This document shows, in pieces, positions 1 through 7,876 of a stretch of 64,000 bases of DNA (the stretch's first letter is position 1; each line of letters begins with the position of its first letter). Source of the DNA: an uncultured Lachnospiraceae bacterium (GTDB taxonomy: Bacteria; Bacillota; Clostridia; Lachnospirales; Lachnospiraceae); assembly GCA_902779355.1 (NCBI GenBank), contig CACZBF010000011.1, positions 1-64,000 on the forward strand. The letters run 5' to 3'. Below the pieces are notes generated by a model. That model had not been told where the DNA came from, searched no databases, and saw only the letters and a program-made list of their open reading frames with translations. Both the position numbers and the translations under genes were made by a program.

Positions 1-49
1 CAGAGCATAGCACTATCGTATGAAAGAGTAAAATCTACGAGTGCAGGGG

Positions 50-83
50 TAAATTCCCCTCACCAAAGGGTGAGTGGAATTTA
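50..83 (+). terminator. hairpin, possible terminator of an upstream gene
   Basis: An inverted repeat pairs TAAATTCC (50-57) with GGAATTTA (76-83) and continues inward through CTCACC/GGTGAG around a short A-rich loop. It is followed by a T-rich stretch. No coding region can be supported in the first 175 bases, so this may be the end of a gene lying outside the window. Confidence 0.4.
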
Positions 84-124
84 AAATTTCATTTTTCGAT
101 TTTCTGAAAATCTTATATTTTTCT

Positions 125-153
125 CTTTATTTTTTGAAAAAATAAGATATAAT
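125..153 (+). promoter_or_regulatory. probable promoter of the two-component operon
   Basis: A perfect -10 hexamer TATAAT lies at 148-153. The -35 region at 17 bp spacing (about 125-130) is poor. Transcription would begin near 160 and leave a leader of about 25 nt before the ATG at 185. Confidence 0.5.
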
Positions 154-184
154 GAATATAGTACTTTAGTCACAGGTGTATAAC

Positions 185-1213
185 ATGGTAAAAGAATATC
201 TTGAAAAGTATTTGATAGAGCTCGTAGAAGAACGGATCCTTATCGAGCATGAGTATACGGATTGTGAGAACAAGATCAAAGAAAATATCTCGTTCATTGC
301 TCTGCTGGAGGAAAAGAATGATCCGAACTTTGAGTCCTTTACACCTCGTGAGGTGAATACTTCCAACAAAAAGAGAATTGCCGAATTAAGAGAAGAGCAA
401 AAGAAATTACTGGATCTTTCTCAAAAGAAAAAACTGGAGCTCAGTGATTTCAATGCAAAGATCGATGAACTAAATTCGGTCATACGTGTGGCACGGGAAG
501 CTGAAAAACCTGGAGATGAACTCATCACAAATGTGGATGACAATGTGATCCTTCGACGGAAACTTCTCGAGACACAGGAAGCAGAAAGGCAACGGATTGC
601 CAGGGAATTACATGATTCTTCCGTTCAGAGTATGACCGGCCTCGTTCATAAAGCGGAGCTCTGCTATCGGTTGATCGATATCGATCCGGTGCGATGCAAA
701 ATGGAGCTGAAGAATATGTCGAAGTTCACGAAGGAGATCATTGATGAACTACGGGATATGATCTATAACCTTCGGCCCATGTCCTTTGACGATATCGGGA
801 TCGACACCGCGATTGAGCGGAATCTTGCGAGACTGCAGGACGGTTCCGATACGACGATCAATTATTACGTACAGGGTTCTTCAGAGGAAATGTCCCCTGT
901 GGTAGGATTGACACTGCTTCGCATCATTTATGAAGCGTGCAGCAATGCAGTCCGTCATGCGAATGCAAAAGAAGTGAATGTCCGCCTGGTTTATTCCGAG
1001 GATCATATCGATCTTTCGATCGAGGATGATGGCGATGGATTTGAACTCGATAATCTGCGTGTCGGAGATGACCGGACCGGCTTCGGACTTCCGATCATGA
1101 AGGAGCGGGTGTTTCTGTTGTCCGGTGAAATGGATATCCAATCCGAATTGGGAAAAGGAACCACGATTACGATCACTGTTCCACTCAAAGTAGAAGAAAT
1201 GCTGCCGGAATGA
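185..1213 (+). CDS. DegS/NarX-type sensor histidine kinase
   Basis: This is a cytoplasmic histidine kinase of the HisKA_3 (NarL-partner) class, which phosphorylates the response regulator encoded directly downstream. The first ~115 residues are charged and predicted coiled coil with no membrane segment, as in DegS. The H-box RIARELHDSS carries the phospho-acceptor His143. The N-box reads EACSNAVRHA, and the ATP-lid glycine motifs are DDGDGF and GFGLPIMKERV. I chose ATG 185 over the in-frame GTG at 176 because AGGTG at 174-178 makes a Shine-Dalgarno site six bases before the ATG and would be destroyed by a GTG start. The protein is 342 residues, slightly shorter than Bacillus DegS. The signal it senses is not visible in the sequence. 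Confidence 0.88.
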   Translation: MVKEYLEKYLIELVEERILIEHEYTDCENKIKENISFIALLEEKNDPNFESFTPREVNTSNKKRIAELREEQKKLLDLSQKKKLELSDFNAKIDELNSVIRVAREAEKPGDELITNVDDNVILRRKLLETQEAERQRIARELHDSSVQSMTGLVHKAELCYRLIDIDPVRCKMELKNMSKFTKEIIDELRDMIYNLRPMSFDDIGIDTAIERNLARLQDGSDTTINYYVQGSSEEMSPVVGLTLLRIIYEACSNAVRHANAKEVNVRLVYSEDHIDLSIEDDGDGFELDNLRVGDDRTGFGLPIMKERVFLLSGEMDIQSELGKGTTITITVPLKVEEMLPE

Positions 1214-1257
1214 CCGGTTGATGAGAATGAAAGAGTTATTGATTTGGAGGAGTTTTT

Positions 1258-1902
1258 ATGATCAATGTAATGATTGCAGATGACCATGCGATGATACGGG
1301 AGGGACTTCGAAATCTCTTGGAGCTTGACGGAGAGATCCGTGTTGTCGAGGAGGCATTTGATGGAGAAGATTGTATCCTGAAATTGCGGGAGCGGATTCC
1401 GGATGTTTTGTTGCTGGATATCAATATGCCTGTGATGAATGGGTTGGAAGTTCTCGAACGGATCAAAGAACTTCATATGAAAGTAAAAGTGTTGGTGCTT
1501 ACGGTTCATAATGAAGTAGAGTATCTTCTTCGAGCAGTCGATCTCGGGATCAACGGTTATCTTTTGAAGGATTCTGATTTTGATGATCTTCGAAAAGCGA
1601 TCATGGCAGTCTCAAGAGGTGATACTTATATTCAAGAAAGTCTGATGCCGTTACTGGAAAGTAAGATGACGCAGCGAACTGATGAGGAAAAGAAGATTGC
1701 GGATCTCACCGGACGGGAGATGGAGGTCTTAAAACACCTCGCATACGGAATGTACAATAAAGAGATCGCAGAGACCTTACACATCAGTGAGCGTACAGTG
1801 AAGAATCACGTATCCAGCATCTTCAAAAAGATCGATGTGAACGATCGCACGCAAGCGGCAGTATTTGCTATAAGGAATCATTTGATTGATGTGCATAAAT
1901 GA
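1258..1902 (+). CDS. DegU/NarL-family response regulator
   Basis: This is a 214-residue transcription factor with an N-terminal receiver domain (1-120) and a C-terminal LuxR-type helix-turn-helix (about 145-210). The acidic pocket is D8/D9, the phospho-acceptor is D54 in LLLDINMP, and the conserved lysine is in YLLKDSD. The DNA-binding half contains LTGREMEVL and the recognition-helix segment SERTVKNHVSSIFKK. It lies 44 bp after the kinase stop, behind a strong GGAGG, so the two form a cognate pair. It resembles DegU, but the targets cannot be inferred. A large palindromic repeat begins 8 bp after its stop codon. Confidence 0.9.
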   Translation: MINVMIADDHAMIREGLRNLLELDGEIRVVEEAFDGEDCILKLRERIPDVLLLDINMPVMNGLEVLERIKELHMKVKVLVLTVHNEVEYLLRAVDLGINGYLLKDSDFDDLRKAIMAVSRGDTYIQESLMPLLESKMTQRTDEEKKIADLTGREMEVLKHLAYGMYNKEIAETLHISERTVKNHVSSIFKKIDVNDRTQAAVFAIRNHLIDVHK

Positions 1903-1910
1903 TATAGATA

Positions 1911-2053
1911 AGGGTGGGGTGAAAAGTGCCATGCGATGAAATCGCATGTGCACTTTGCAAAAGGAGGCGCCTTGACATGCTAGCATGTCAGAGCGCCTCC
2001 TCTTGCAAAGGTCACAATGGCACTTCGTGCCATGTGACTTTTCACCCCGCCCT
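1911..2053 (+). repeat. compound palindromic element, copy 1
   Basis: An outer stem pairs 1911-1927 with 2037-2053 (17 positions, one G-T wobble) and encloses three hairpins. Hairpin A (1926-1953) is a 12-bp stem with a GAA loop and one bulged T. Hairpin B (1953-2010) is a long interrupted stem ending in the perfect palindrome TGACATGCTAGCATGTCA. Hairpin C (2011-2038) is a 12-bp stem with a TTC loop and one bulged A. Related copies lie at 3057-3196 and 16394-16536. This copy lies between converging genes and could act as a terminator, but its architecture is much more elaborate than a terminator needs. Confidence 0.85.
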
Positions 2054-2087
2054 TTTCTGTTTATTCCTCTATCAATATCCCACCACT

Positions 2088-2103
2088 TGTTTCACGTGAA
2101 ACA
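2088..2103. other. parS: parS centromere site 1
   Basis: TGTTTCACGTGAAACA is a perfect 16-bp palindrome and matches the well-known bacterial parS (Spo0J/ParB binding) consensus. It lies in the convergent region between the response regulator and the MBL hydrolase, about 2 kb upstream of parB. Confidence 0.93.
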
Positions 2104-2156
2104 TTTTTCTACTGGTTGTGTGTTTCACACCTTTCTTTACAAAATATAGTAGAAAA

Positions 2157-2172
2157 TGTTTCACGTGAAACA
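2157..2172. other. parS: parS centromere site 2
   Basis: This is a second perfect copy of TGTTTCACGTGAAACA, 69 bp from the first measured start to start. A half-site, TGTTTCAC, lies between them at 2121-2128. The site ends six bases beyond the stop codon of the minus-strand MBL gene. Confidence 0.93.
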
Positions 2173-2177
2173 TTTTA

Positions 2178-3017
2178 TCACATATCCAAACCAGTCAAAG
2201 GTTGTTGCACAACATATCGGATGTTTCTCGCGACACATGCATCCTTTAACAGAGAAAGAGACTTTTCAGTATTTTCAGCAATCCTCGGTAACTCTTTTAT
2301 CTTCCCATAAAGTGGCAAAAAGAAGTTATCCCAATGGAGTGGGATGACGAGCTGCGGATGTGTGCGATCCAGTGTCTCATAGAAGAATTTGTTTTGTCGT
2401 TCTTTGCTGTCTCTGGATAACCCACCGACTCCCAGAAAAAGAACATCCGTATCGATTCCATCCAACTGTCCCTCGCAAAAATTATAACTTGGTCGGATCA
2501 GGTAGTGTTTACCATGGTGCGTGAAATAGAAATCAAAAGAACCACCCTCTTTGAATGCTTTCTTCTTCGCCGGTTGGATCAAAGGAGTATCAATCGTCTG
2601 TCCCAGATCCTCATTGTACCAATGTGCTTTGGAGTGTATGGAAGGGAGAACACTGATTGAAAATGAGCCTATTTCATATTCCATCTGATCCTGAAAAGAG
2701 AACAATTTATCTACTGAGATCGAACCACCTCTGGCAACATTCAAAGCAGAAGGGGAACCATAGATATTTGCATGACATTGTTTTGCAAAGTATGGTGCAT
2801 CCAATACATGATCATGATGGGAATGAGAAATAAAGATACCTTTCAATCGATCGATCCGGAATTGCCCGATTACCCGATCTGCGACCACCGGATCTGTGTA
2901 TAATGTTCCAAACAGGTATCCACCCAAAGACGGTCTGGTTACATGACAGTCAAACATGATCTGATCGACTCCGTTATCAAAGAGTAATGTTGTTGTACCG
3001 AGATATGTTATCAGCAT
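2178..3017 (-). CDS. MBL-fold metal-dependent hydrolase
   Basis: This is a 279-residue metallo-beta-lactamase-fold protein. The metal motif HxHxDH is present as H65-S-H67-H-D69-H70. Further ligands are likely in PSIHSKAHW and the C-terminal IPLHWDNFF. The closest general look is the UlaG/lactonase-like Lactamase_B_2 group; the substrate is unknown. An ATG further upstream (3122) is in frame, but it lies inside palindromic repeat copy 2 and has no ribosome site. The ATG at 3017 is preceded by GGAGG seven bases away and starts directly with the first beta strand (MLITYLG). It is a single gene pointing away from parA, bracketed by two repeat copies. Confidence 0.82.
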   Translation of the reverse strand: MLITYLGTTTLLFDNGVDQIMFDCHVTRPSLGGYLFGTLYTDPVVADRVIGQFRIDRLKGIFISHSHHDHVLDAPYFAKQCHANIYGSPSALNVARGGSISVDKLFSFQDQMEYEIGSFSISVLPSIHSKAHWYNEDLGQTIDTPLIQPAKKKAFKEGGSFDFYFTHHGKHYLIRPSYNFCEGQLDGIDTDVLFLGVGGLSRDSKERQNKFFYETLDRTHPQLVIPLHWDNFFLPLYGKIKELPRIAENTEKSLSLLKDACVARNIRYVVQQPLTGLDM

Positions 3018-3056
3018 ATGAATTCCTCCGGGATTATTGTAACACATCAGAGCTGG

Positions 3057-3196
3057 TTTCAGGTCAAAAGTGCCATGCGATGAAATCGCATGTGCACTTT
3101 GCATGAAGAGGCGCATTGACATGCCAGCATGTCAGAGCGCCTCCTCATGCAAAGGTCACAATGGCACTTCGTGCCATGTGACTTTTTGACCTGAAA
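3057..3196 (+). repeat. compound palindromic element, copy 2
   Basis: This has the same architecture and orientation as copy 1. The outer stem is TTTCAGGTCAAAAGT paired with its complement at 3181-3196 (one extra T). Hairpin A is identical to copy 1, hairpin C is identical, and the base of the central arm has changed to CTTTGCATGA/TCATGCAAAG with pairing kept. It sits between the divergent MBL gene and parA, so it is not simply a terminator between converging genes. Confidence 0.85.
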
Positions 3197-3244
3197 AGTT
3201 TACCATTCATATCACAAAAACCTATAGAACATTTCCCCAAAACG

Positions 3245-3253
3245 TGCTATACT
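3245..3253 (+). promoter_or_regulatory. extended -10 promoter of parAB
   Basis: TGC followed by TATACT (3248-3253) forms an extended -10 element. No good -35 is visible. Transcription from about 3260 would give a leader of about 60 nt before parA and would exclude repeat copy 2 from the transcript. Confidence 0.5.
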
Positions 3254-3321
3254 GATTGCCGTGACAAAAATCGAAAAGATCGAATTCAAGATCCCCCAAA
3301 AACAAGTAAAGGAAAGTAAGT

Positions 3322-4089
3322 ATGAGTAGAATCATCGCAATCGCGAATCAGAAGGGCGGCGTCGGAAAAACGACGAGCGCGATCAATCTGTCGGCCTGTC
3401 TGGCGGAAGAAAATAAGAAAGTGTTGGTGATCGACCTCGACCCGCAGGGGAACGCAACCAGCGGTTTGGGAATTGATAAAGATGAGGTGGAACATTCCGT
3501 TTATGACTTGATCCTTGGAGAATGCGAGATCGCGGATAGTATTGTGGACACAAAGATCGAACGACTTTCTATGATTCCATCCGATGTAAATCTGGCCGGT
3601 GCTGAGATCGAGCTTTTGGATGTGACAGAGAAAGAATACGTTCTGCGGAAGTCTGTCCAGACGATCCGTGACAATTATGATTTTATTATCATTGACTGCC
3701 CTCCGTCCCTCAATATGCTGACGATCAATGCGATGACGACTGCGGATACTGTCTTGGTACCAATCCAGTGTGAGTATTATGCATTGGAAGGACTATCTCA
3801 GCTGATGCATACGATCAATCTTGTGCAGGAACGGTTAAATGAAGATCTGATCATCGAAGGTGTAGTCTTCACCATGTATGACGGACGCACTAACCTTTCC
3901 CAGCAGGTGGTGGAGAATGTACGGGAAAATCTGAAAACCAAAATATATGAGACGGTGATACCGCGAAATATCCGTCTTGCCGAAGCACCTTCATACGGAA
4001 TGCCGATCGAGCTGTATGACACAAACAGCAGCGGCGCTAAGAGCTATCGCTCTCTTGCAAAGGAAATCATGGAAAGGAAGGATATCTGA
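3322..4089 (+). CDS. parA: chromosome-partitioning ATPase ParA (Soj)
   Basis: This is a ParA/Soj Walker-type ATPase that binds DNA non-specifically when ATP-bound and works with ParB-parS to segregate origins and tune DnaA. The deviant Walker A motif is KGGVGKTTSA near the N terminus (about residues 11-20), Walker A' is VIDLDPQGNAT, and Walker B is IIIDCPPSL. The 255-residue length is typical of chromosomal Soj. AAAGGAAAG precedes the ATG. It lies 1 bp before parB and downstream of two parS sites, the classic arrangement close to oriC. Confidence 0.96.
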   Translation: MSRIIAIANQKGGVGKTTSAINLSACLAEENKKVLVIDLDPQGNATSGLGIDKDEVEHSVYDLILGECEIADSIVDTKIERLSMIPSDVNLAGAEIELLDVTEKEYVLRKSVQTIRDNYDFIIIDCPPSLNMLTINAMTTADTVLVPIQCEYYALEGLSQLMHTINLVQERLNEDLIIEGVVFTMYDGRTNLSQQVVENVRENLKTKIYETVIPRNIRLAEAPSYGMPIELYDTNSSGAKSYRSLAKEIMERKDI

Positions 4090-4090
4090 T

Positions 4091-4993
4091 ATGGCAGCAA
4101 AAAAGAGCGGATTGGGAAAGGGACTTGATTCGCTGATCCCGGAAAAAGCAGGAGCCACTGCAGCAAAAGGAAAGACAACAGCGGAAGGAAAAGATATTCT
4201 GTTGGTCGACATCAATAAGATTGAGCCGAATCCGGACCAGCCGCGTAAGAACTTTGATGAGGATAAGCTGATCGAACTGTCTGAATCCATCAAGCAGCAT
4301 GGCATCATGAATCCGCCGTTGGTTTTGGAGAAAAAAGGCTATTATATGATCATCGGAGGAGAGCGTCGATGGAGAGCTTCCAAGATGGCAGGTCTGAAGA
4401 AGATTCCGGTGATCGTGAAAAAGGATCTGACGGATCAGCAGGTTGCAGAGTGGGCTCTGATCGACAATATCCAGCGTGAAGATATCAATCCGATCGAACA
4501 GGCTGAAGCCTATCAGAAACTCTTGAGCGATCACGACTGGACACAGGATAAGCTGGCCGAAGTGGTGAGCAAAAGTCGGACAGCGGTTACGAACTCTCTT
4601 CGTCTTCTGAAGCTCGATGAACGCGTGCGTCAGATGGTGATTGACGAGATGGTTTCCACCGGACACGCACGGGCTCTGCTTGGCGTGACCGACGGAGAAA
4701 AACAGTTTACCTTGGCGCAGCAGATCTATGATGAAAAAATGAGTGTCCGTGATACGGAAAAGCTGGTCAAGAAACTACAGTCCCAGAAAGAAACGACGGA
4801 TAAAAAGAATAAGAACGCGAATCCGCAGTTGGATGCCATTTATGCGGAGCAGGAAGAAAAAATGAAGCAGCTCCTCGGTACCAAGGTCACGATCTCCCGG
4901 AAAAATGAAAAAAGCGGAAAGATCGAGATTGAATATTATTCACCGGAGGAACTGGAACATTTACTGGAAATGTTATACACTATAAAGAAATAA
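4091..4993 (+). CDS. parB: chromosome-partitioning protein ParB (Spo0J)
   Basis: ParB is a CTP-dependent DNA clamp that loads at parS and spreads, recruiting SMC and stimulating ParA. The N terminus has the ParA-stimulating KKSGLGKGLDSLIP segment. The CTP-binding box includes NPDQPRK (47-53) and GGERRWRA (89-96). The helix-turn-helix region is in DKLAEVVSKSRTAVTNSLRLL. A dimerisation segment ends the protein at residue 300. A longer reading frame begins inside parA, but the ATG at 4091, one base after the parA stop and behind GGAAAGGAAGG, matches the family N terminus. It is translationally close-coupled to parA. Confidence 0.96.
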   Translation: MAAKKSGLGKGLDSLIPEKAGATAAKGKTTAEGKDILLVDINKIEPNPDQPRKNFDEDKLIELSESIKQHGIMNPPLVLEKKGYYMIIGGERRWRASKMAGLKKIPVIVKKDLTDQQVAEWALIDNIQREDINPIEQAEAYQKLLSDHDWTQDKLAEVVSKSRTAVTNSLRLLKLDERVRQMVIDEMVSTGHARALLGVTDGEKQFTLAQQIYDEKMSVRDTEKLVKKLQSQKETTDKKNKNANPQLDAIYAEQEEKMKQLLGTKVTISRKNEKSGKIEIEYYSPEELEHLLEMLYTIKK

Positions 4994-5014
4994 GGGAGTT
5001 TTAAAGGAAATCAC

Positions 5015-5542
5015 ATGTTAGGAATCGCAGATTATCTCGGTATCGATCTGGATATCGCATTGATCGTGATCGCCGCGTTGATCGTACTTGTCGTGGTTCT
5101 GATCGTTATCACGATCTTGAATGCGCTGCATCTGAAAAAATTGAAAGAGAGATACCACATCTTTATGTCGGGAAAAAGTGCAAAATCTCTGGAAGAGACT
5201 CTGATCAAGAGGCTCGATCAGGTTGACATGCTTCTTTCCGCAAATAAAGAAAATGAACGAAACATCATGAAACTGTTTGAGAACAATCAGTTTGTTTTCC
5301 AGAAGACGGGACTTGTCAAGTACGATGCTTTCAGTGAGATGGGAGGTAAGTTGTCTTTTTCTGTTGCATTGCTGAATGAGAAAAATGATGGATTTATCAT
5401 TAACGCGATGCACTCCAGAGAGGGATGCTATACTTACATTAAGGAAATCATCGAAGGAAACAGTATTATTGTTTTGTCTGATGATGAAAAGAAAGCCCTT
5501 GATCAGGCAATGAATTCCAAGCAACCATTGAGGAACGAGTGA
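5015..5542 (+). CDS. DUF4446 family membrane protein
   Basis: This is a 175-residue protein with one N-terminal membrane segment (about residues 10-38, IALIVIAALIVLVVVLIVITI), then a coiled-coil stretch and a compact C-terminal domain. The segment FQKTGLVKYDAFSEMGGKLSFSVA-like (about 100-125) is the recognisable core of DUF4446. In many Clostridia this family follows parB directly, as it does here (21 bp after the stop, with AAGGA before ATG). Its biochemical role is unknown; position suggests a link to segregation or envelope, which is inference only. Confidence 0.8.
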   Translation: MLGIADYLGIDLDIALIVIAALIVLVVVLIVITILNALHLKKLKERYHIFMSGKSAKSLEETLIKRLDQVDMLLSANKENERNIMKLFENNQFVFQKTGLVKYDAFSEMGGKLSFSVALLNEKNDGFIINAMHSREGCYTYIKEIIEGNSIIVLSDDEKKALDQAMNSKQPLRNE

Positions 5543-5552
5543 GGAAAAAAGC

Positions 5553-6431
5553 TTGCATCATTATCTGAGAACAGTTGGATTTCATAACCTGAGCAGTACC
5601 AAGGATCTGGATGCCGTTTTGGATGCGATCATCGAGAATCCGAACCGGGAGCAGACCACGCAGGATGCGAAGGGAAATGAAATCGTCGAGATGACAAAAG
5701 AATATGGACATGGCTTTGGTATCCGTCTGATCGGGCAATATGTTGGCGAGGACGGATTTGAGATTGACCACTATTATCCTTATTTTACGGGAAATGGCGT
5801 GACGACTGAGGAGCCGATCGAAGTGGAACGCCATGCCGGCAATGAATCCTATGCGGGCATCTGTGATGATGTAAAAGTGGGCGTGTCGCTGATTTTCTAC
5901 ATTCAGAACGGCGTGGAATATATGAATGAGGTTTTCCGCAACGAGAAGTGTATGCAGAAAGCGACGGTGACACTTTCCGGTCTTTCAACCGACGGTCATA
6001 TCATTATGCCGATCGCGAAGCAGAAGAAAAAGGTTGAGACCCCGCGGCAGGTGCAGGAGCGTCGCAGTATTCTGGAAGCGGCGCGGGATGGGGATGAAGA
6101 GGCCATGGAAAGCCTGACGCTGGAAGATATTGATACTTATTCCATGCTTTCCCGTCGTGTTCTTTATGAAGATGTGCTGAGTATCGTGGAGACCAGTTTT
6201 ATGCCTTACGGGATTGAGTCCGATCAATACCAGGTGATCGGAGAGATCCTGGATTATACGATGCAGCCGAATAAGGAAACGCTGGAAGAGCTGGTGATCC
6301 TGACTTTGAACTGTAATGACCTGATCTTTGACGTGTGCATCAATCAAAAGGATCTTCTCGGAGAGCCTGCGGTTGGCCGACGGTTCAAAGGAACGATCTG
6401 GCTTCAGGGAAAGTTGAACTTTTTTGACTAG
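5553..6431 (+). CDS. DUF3881 family protein
   Basis: This is a soluble 292-residue protein that I recognise as DUF3881, a family found mainly in Lachnospiraceae, with no known activity. It begins at TTG 5553, eight bases after GAGG; the reading frame has no better start and the N terminus MHHYLRTVGF fits the family. The central part contains a conserved YGICDDVKVGVSLIF-like strand pattern (YAGICDDVKVGVSLIFY). The acidic C-terminal half is mostly helical. It is ten bases downstream of the DUF4446 gene and probably the last cistron of the parAB operon. It has no signal peptide or membrane segment. Confidence 0.75.
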   Translation: MHHYLRTVGFHNLSSTKDLDAVLDAIIENPNREQTTQDAKGNEIVEMTKEYGHGFGIRLIGQYVGEDGFEIDHYYPYFTGNGVTTEEPIEVERHAGNESYAGICDDVKVGVSLIFYIQNGVEYMNEVFRNEKCMQKATVTLSGLSTDGHIIMPIAKQKKKVETPRQVQERRSILEAARDGDEEAMESLTLEDIDTYSMLSRRVLYEDVLSIVETSFMPYGIESDQYQVIGEILDYTMQPNKETLEELVILTLNCNDLIFDVCINQKDLLGEPAVGRRFKGTIWLQGKLNFFD

Positions 6432-6461
6432 ATATAAACGCGATCTATGCGTTTATCATAT

Positions 6462-6535
6462 GTCCACGTAGCTCAGCAGGATAGAGCGACCGCCTCCTAA
6501 GCGGTAGGTCGGAGGTTCGAATCCCCTCGTGGACG
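6462..6535 (+). tRNA. tRNA-Arg (anticodon CCT)
   Basis: The acceptor stem GTCCACG (6462-6468) pairs with CGTGGAC (6528-6534). The D stem is GCTC/GAGC, the anticodon stem ACCGC/GCGGT encloses loop CTCCTAA with anticodon CCT at 6496-6498, and the T arm contains GGTTCGAATCC. CCA is not encoded. Confidence 0.96.
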
Positions 6536-6592
6536 TTTCAACAATAAAACAGAGATGGGACAAATAGTCTCATCTCTGTTTTATTGTTGAAA
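6536..6592 (+). terminator. terminator after tRNA-Arg
   Basis: A long inverted repeat follows the tRNA by one base: 6536-6557 pairs with 6571-6592. The inner stem CAGAGATG/CATCTCTG is followed by TTTTATT, which can serve as the terminator for + strand transcription. The outer A and T runs make it symmetric. Confidence 0.7.
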
Positions 6593-6672
6593 AAAAACTA
6601 TTCTAAAATAGGGAAATATGGTACGATAAAATGGAATGGGGAGTTTAGGATAAACAGAAAGGAGAGGCAATT

Positions 6673-7215
6673 ATGGGTGAGAACAAATACGCAGGAACAA
6701 AGACAGAGAAGAACTTGAGAGAAGCGTTTGCAGGAGAGTCGCAGGCACGCAACAAATATACGTATTTTGCTTCCGTTGCAAAAAAGAACGGCTATGAGCA
6801 GATCGCAGCGCTGTTCTTAAAGACGGCAGAGAATGAAAAAGAGCACGCAAAACTTTGGTTTAAAGCGCTCGGAGAGCTCGGAACCACGGAGGAAAACCTG
6901 CTTGCAGCAGCAGAGGGCGAAAACTACGAGTGGACGGATATGTACGAGCGCATGGCAAAGGATGCGGAAGAAGAAGGTTTCACGGAGCTTGCAGAGCAGT
7001 TCCGTGGTGTGGCCGCGATCGAGAAAGCGCATGAAGAACGTTATCGGAAGCTTTTGGAGAATGTTAAGGCAAAGGCTGTTTTTGAAAAGAGCGGTGTGAC
7101 CGTATGGGAATGCCGGAACTGCGGGCATATCGTGATGGGGACTTCCGCACCGGAGGAGTGTCCGGTCTGCCACCATCCGCAGAGCTTCTTCGAAGTCAGA
7201 GAACAGAATTATTAA
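6673..7215 (+). CDS. rbr: rubrerythrin
   Basis: Rubrerythrin is a cytoplasmic peroxide-scavenging protein of anaerobes that reduces H2O2 to water using a diiron centre fed by a rubredoxin-like iron. The N-terminal four-helix ferritin-like domain (about 1-140) has the glutamate and histidine ligand pattern ([24 protein letters not shown]). The C-terminal domain has the two cysteine pairs of rubredoxin, CRNCG and CPVC, followed by HPQSFF. The length of 180 residues is normal. It starts behind AGGAGAGG and is followed 33 bp later by superoxide dismutase, a sensible oxidative-defence pair. Confidence 0.95.
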   Translation: MGENKYAGTKTEKNLREAFAGESQARNKYTYFASVAKKNGYEQIAALFLKTAENEKEHAKLWFKALGELGTTEENLLAAAEGENYEWTDMYERMAKDAEEEGFTELAEQFRGVAAIEKAHEERYRKLLENVKAKAVFEKSGVTVWECRNCGHIVMGTSAPEECPVCHHPQSFFEVREQNY

Positions 7216-7248
7216 GATCAGTATCATGATAGGAAGGAGTGAGGATCT

Positions 7249-7863
7249 ATGTTTGAACAGGCAGCATTACCGGTTGCGTATGATGCGCTGGAGCCGACGA
7301 TCGATACATTGACGATGGAAACGCATTATGCAAAGCATCATGCGACCTATACAAAGACCTTGAATGAACTTGCCGAAAAAGCAGGGAAGACGGATGTTCC
7401 GATCGAGGAATTGCTTTCCAACCTGGACAGCATCCCGGATGAAACGCTTCGGAAGGGCATTCGCAATCACGGAGGCGGTTATTACAACCATAACCTGTAT
7501 TTCAGCACGCTTGGGACGGACAATCATACACCGACCGGTGTTTTGGCAGAAAAGATCAACCAGACTTTCGGCAGTTTTGAAGCATTTCAGGAAAAGATCT
7601 CAAATCTTGCAGTGACACAGTTCGGTTCCGGCTGGGCCTTTCTTTCCGTGACACCGGATGGCGGTTTGGTATTATCTCAAAGCCCGAATCAGGATAATCC
7701 GTATAGTGAGAAAACCGGAAATGTGCCGATCTTCGCGATCGATGTTTGGGAGCATGCGTATTACCTGAAGTACAAAAACCTTCGTGCACAATATGTCTCA
7801 GAGCTTTTCAAAGTCATTGACTGGAAAGTAGTTGAGGAAAACTATAAAAAGGCGATAGCTTAG
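7249..7863 (+). CDS. sodA: Fe/Mn superoxide dismutase
   Basis: This is a 204-residue superoxide dismutase of the iron/manganese family that converts superoxide to H2O2 and O2. Metal ligands are His26 ([12 protein letters not shown]), a second histidine in YYNHNLYF, and Asp and His in the signature [17 protein letters not shown] is also present. No signal peptide is seen, so it is cytoplasmic. It lies behind rubrerythrin, which can remove the peroxide it makes. The metal used cannot be told from the sequence by eye. Confidence 0.95.
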   Translation: MFEQAALPVAYDALEPTIDTLTMETHYAKHHATYTKTLNELAEKAGKTDVPIEELLSNLDSIPDETLRKGIRNHGGGYYNHNLYFSTLGTDNHTPTGVLAEKINQTFGSFEAFQEKISNLAVTQFGSGWAFLSVTPDGGLVLSQSPNQDNPYSEKTGNVPIFAIDVWEHAYYLKYKNLRAQYVSELFKVIDWKVVEENYKKAIA

Positions 7864-7876
7864 GGGGATTTTTCCA

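Noticed and set aside
2116-2347. Short + strand frames across the parS region.
   Set aside because: They overlap parS and the end of the MBL gene on the other strand and encode no recognisable protein.
3018-3122. N-terminal extension of the MBL gene up to an ATG at 3122.
   Set aside because: The extension runs through repeat copy 2, lacks a ribosome site, and the ATG at 3017 behind GGAGG starts at the domain boundary.
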